Shown here one piece after another: positions 62,153 through 64,000 of a DNA stretch of 64,000 nt; the stretch's first letter is position 1; each line of letters opens with the position of its first letter. The stretch is from Terriglobia bacterium. Its GTDB lineage: Bacteria; Acidobacteriota; Terriglobia; Acidiferrales; UBA7541. The notes below the pieces were generated by a model. It worked only from the letters and a program-made list of their open reading frames with translations. It searched no databases and was not told the DNA's origin. Location of the stretch: positions 41,059-105,058 of the forward strand of contig JAIQFB010000018.1 in NCBI GenBank assembly GCA_020073485.1, given 5' to 3'. The position numbers and the translations under genes were made by a program.

Positions 62153-63450
62153 GCGCGGTGCCCTCCCCATCGCGAAATTCTCGGATCACGGGTGTGGTCG
62201 ATCCCGTCCGCTATACGGACGGATATTCGTATCGAGGGTCGCGGCTCTACTGCGAAGGCGTGGCGATGGAAGAAATCGCGGAGCGGGTGGGAACGCCCGC
62301 GTACGTTTACAGCCGTGCAAGCATTGAGCAGGCCTACCGGCAGCTGGACACCGCGTTCGGAAAACTTCCGCACACGATCTGTTACGCCATGAAAGCCAAT
62401 TCCAATCTGGGGATCCTGCGCATTTTTGCCGCGCTGGGAAGCGGATTTGACATTGTTTCGGGCGGGGAACTGTACCGCCTGCGGCGCATCGGCGTGCCGG
62501 GGAATCGGATTGTTTTTTCGGGAGTGGGGAAATCGCGCGAGGAGATTCGCGAGGCGCTGCGCGCGCGGATTCTGCTGTTTAACGTGGAATCGGCGGCGGA
62601 ACTCGATCTGCTCGCGGCGGAGGCTTCGCGGCTGCGCGTGCGGGCCGCGGCTTCGATCCGCGTGAATCCGGACGTCGCGGCCGGCGGGCACCCGCATATT
62701 TCCACCGGACATCACCGGCATAAATTCGGCATCGACTGGGACATGGCCAGAAAGCTGTACCTGGCGCACCGCGATTCGCGCTGGATCGGGTGGCAGGGAA
62801 TCAGCGCGCACATCGGTTCGCAAATCTTGACGCTGGCGCCGTACCGGCAAGCTGTGTCTCGCTTGGCGGGATTTTTCCGCGACCTCGGCCGCGCGGGAAT
62901 TGCTCTCAAGTATCTGGATTGCGGCGGCGGCCTGGGGATCCGCTACACGGCGGAGCAGCCGCTGGACAAGGCCGCGTACGCCGCAGAGCTTGCGCGCATC
63001 GTGCGTCCGCTGGGGTGCCACCTGCTGATTGAGCCCGGCCGCTCGCTAGTCGGTCCGGCAGGCGTGATCCTGATGCGCGTGCTGTATACGAAGGAAAACC
63101 GCGGGAAGGATTTTGTGATCGTAGACGCGGCGATGAACGATTTCATGCGTCCGGCGCTATATGGCGCGACGCATCCGGTGACGCACGTGCGCCGCGCGTC
63201 CGGAAGACTGACTCGGGCAGATGTTGTCGGGCCGGTGTGCGAATCGGGCGATTGTTTCCTGCAGGATTGGCCGCTGGGGAAAACGTCCGCGGGCGATTTG
63301 CTGGTGCTGTGGGGAACCGGGGCGTACGGGTTTGCGCAGGCGTCGAATTACAATTCGCGCACGCGGCCGGAGGAAGTGCTGGTCAGCGGGCGGCGCATGC
63401 AGTCGATCCGCCGGCGGGAGTCGCGCGCGGATCTGGTTCGCGGGGAGTAG
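62149..63450 (+). CDS. lysA: Diaminopimelate decarboxylase
   Basis: 433 residues from GTG at 62149, which overlaps the phosphatase stop (GTGA) and has AAGG just upstream. Fold-type III PLP enzyme converting meso-diaminopimelate to lysine. PLP Lys82 in CYAMKANSNLGIL, GSGFDIVSGGEL, HIGSQI (about 222), DCGGGLGIRY (about 258), EPGRSLVGPAG, and the C-terminal CESGDCF (substrate-specificity motif of LysA, Cys from the partner subunit) and GAYGFAQASNYNSR. Operon-like coupling to a GAF-PP2C regulator is unusual for a biosynthetic gene. Confidence 0.95.
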   Translation: MSAVPSPSRNSRITGVVDPVRYTDGYSYRGSRLYCEGVAMEEIAERVGTPAYVYSRASIEQAYRQLDTAFGKLPHTICYAMKANSNLGILRIFAALGSGFDIVSGGELYRLRRIGVPGNRIVFSGVGKSREEIREALRARILLFNVESAAELDLLAAEASRLRVRAAASIRVNPDVAAGGHPHISTGHHRHKFGIDWDMARKLYLAHRDSRWIGWQGISAHIGSQILTLAPYRQAVSRLAGFFRDLGRAGIALKYLDCGGGLGIRYTAEQPLDKAAYAAELARIVRPLGCHLLIEPGRSLVGPAGVILMRVLYTKENRGKDFVIVDAAMNDFMRPALYGATHPVTHVRRASGRLTRADVVGPVCESGDCFLQDWPLGKTSAGDLLVLWGTGAYGFAQASNYNSRTRPEEVLVSGRRMQSIRRRESRADLVRGE

Positions 63451-63570
63451 GAAAACCTGAGTCGGTGGAACCATGGATGCGCACGGATTAACACGGATTG
63501 AAGAGAAGGCTAAAACTCAAACATAGAATTTGGAATCTGAAATTTCAAATTTGAAATCCCAGCCCCAAAA

Positions 63571-63682
63571 TCTCAAATCTCAAATCTCAAATCTCAAACC
63601 TCAAACCTCAAACCTCAAACCTCAAACCTCAAACCTGAAACCTCAAACCTCAAACCTGAAACCTCAAACCTCAAACCTCAAA
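63571..63682 (+). repeat. 16-copy heptamer tandem array (TCTCAAA/CCTCAAA/CCTGAAA)
   Basis: Sixteen consecutive 7-base units: four TCTCAAA, five CCTCAAA, one CCTGAAA, two CCTCAAA, one CCTGAAA and three CCTCAAA. Variants are grouped, as expected from slippage or unequal exchange. It is a direct array without spacers, so it is not a CRISPR. Upstream text (AATTTCAAATTTGAAATCCC) is also A/T-rich and palindromic. Confidence 0.95.
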
Positions 63683-63724
63683 TCCTTAATTCCAGGAATC
63701 CCTGCCGGCTCAACCGGTCGTTGC

Positions 63725-63765
63725 AACACCATCTGATATAAATCTTTTCTCTAAAAGGTGGTGTT
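63725..63765 (+). promoter_or_regulatory. Hairpin sequestering the transposase ribosome-binding site
   Basis: AACACCA (63725-63731) pairs perfectly with TGGTGTT (63759-63765), which overlaps the AAGGTGG ribosome-binding site (63755-63761) just before the ATG at 63767. In a transcript entering from outside the element this hairpin would hide the ribosome-binding site, a known way insertion sequences avoid activation by external promoters. Confidence 0.5.
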
Positions 63766-63766
63766 T

Positions 63767-64000
63767 ATGACGCAACGGAGACAGGTGAGGCTTTCCGCGA
63801 ACCAGCGGACCGACATGTGGAGCCGTTGGAAGGCGGGACAGTCGTTGCATGAGATTGGGCGAGCCTTCGGCAAAGACCATGTGTCCATTCAATTTATGTT
63901 GTCGCAACACGGCGGGATTGTTCCGCCCGCACGTCGGCGTTCGCTGTCAACACTCACACTGGCGGAGCGAGAGGACATCTCTCGGGGGATCGCTTCGGGT
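63767..64000 (+). mobile_element. IS30-family transposase, 5' part (cut by window end)
   Basis: 78 codons are visible; the frame is open at the window edge. The N-terminal HTH region RLSANQRTDMWSRWKAGQSLHEIGRAFGKDHVSIQFML and the following ARRRSLSTLTLAEREDISRGIASG are the typical beginning of IS30 transposases (second HTH of the LTLAEREEISRGLA type). The DDE catalytic core lies outside the window, so integrity is unknown. AAGGTGG at 63755-63761 is the ribosome-binding site. Insertion is beside a heptamer array downstream of lysA. Confidence 0.88.

Larger units (their letters stand above)
63451..63766. other. Intergenic region with heptamer array and IS30-like left end
   Basis: 316 bases without a gene: plain sequence to about 63570, a 7-bp tandem array at 63571-63682, then the presumed left end of the IS30-like element from around 63715 (terminal inverted repeat not verifiable because the right end is outside the window). 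Confidence 0.55.

Noticed and set aside
63571..63682. Repeat array considered as a CRISPR
   Set aside because: Units are 7 bp, contiguous and without spacers; no cas genes are in the window.

Overview
The window looks like chromosomal DNA from a soil or sediment acidobacterium (Terriglobia/Bryobacter-Solibacter type). This is inferred from gene content: three large TonB-dependent receptors with N-terminal carboxypeptidase-regulatory domains, an acidobacterial VWFA-type secreted protein, a PA-M28-PDZ peptidase, an acidobacterial cytochrome c/propeller pair, PadR-linked efflux, and GC-rich coding sequence using GTG and TTG starts beside ATG. There is no plasmid or phage backbone. The only mobile element seen is the 5' end of an IS30-like transposase at the right edge.

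Layout. 1-2.4 kb: 3'-truncated TonB-dependent receptor (minus strand), tRNA-Arg(ACG), and a GIY-YIG nuclease remnant. 2.4-10.8 kb: PadR regulator, periplasmic WD40 protein, small membrane-anchored protein, and a TolC-RND-adaptor efflux operon. The WD40 gene and the efflux operon are each preceded by the same 19-bp inverted-repeat operator. 10.9-24.8 kb: a stress/dormancy-like block with zwf, an FKBP lipoprotein, phosphoribosyltransferase, dienelactone-hydrolase-like protein, a stand-alone GroEL paralogue, a 44-residue ORF, a DUF882 peptidase, an L,D-transpeptidase, ppsA, a VWFA protein, two universal stress proteins and a nitroreductase. Three of its divergent or upstream intergenic regions carry a GTGN-N6-NCAC (CRP/FNR-like) palindrome. 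25.0-29.5 kb: a DevCAB-type ABC exporter with its own TolC/NodT outer membrane factor.

29.7-34.7 kb: a LigC-like dehydrogenase and a Tat-exported amidohydrolase, divergent from a small cytochrome c and a heme-motif/beta-propeller protein. 34.9-41.9 kb: pyruvate carboxylase, a MerA-like flavoprotein disulfide reductase, 3-methyladenine glycosylase, a bacterial UBP-type zinc finger and a DUF5996 protein. 42-51 kb: two TonB-dependent receptors flanking an M28 peptidase and a PD40 propeller. 51.4-58.4 kb: MetE-C-like methyltransferase plus cytochrome P450, HldD, a small STAS-like protein, a vanadium-type haloperoxidase, and HPRT. 58.6-63.5 kb: RpiB-like protein, DeoC, a GAF-GAF-PP2C phosphatase and LysA.

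Most unusual points: (i) the RpiB-like and DeoC proteins carry N-terminal modules resembling those of microcompartment enzymes (an EutQ-N-like segment; an amphipathic helix plus Gly-rich linker), and the RpiB-like protein lacks the usual catalytic Cys and His, although no shell gene is present here; (ii) the shared operator uniting the WD40 gene and the efflux operon; (iii) the candidate CRP/FNR-like sites across the stress block; (iv) several intergenic palindromic repeat families; (v) a hairpin that buries the ribosome-binding site of the IS30-like transposase. All functional statements are from reading the sequence and recalled family knowledge; no database search was run.
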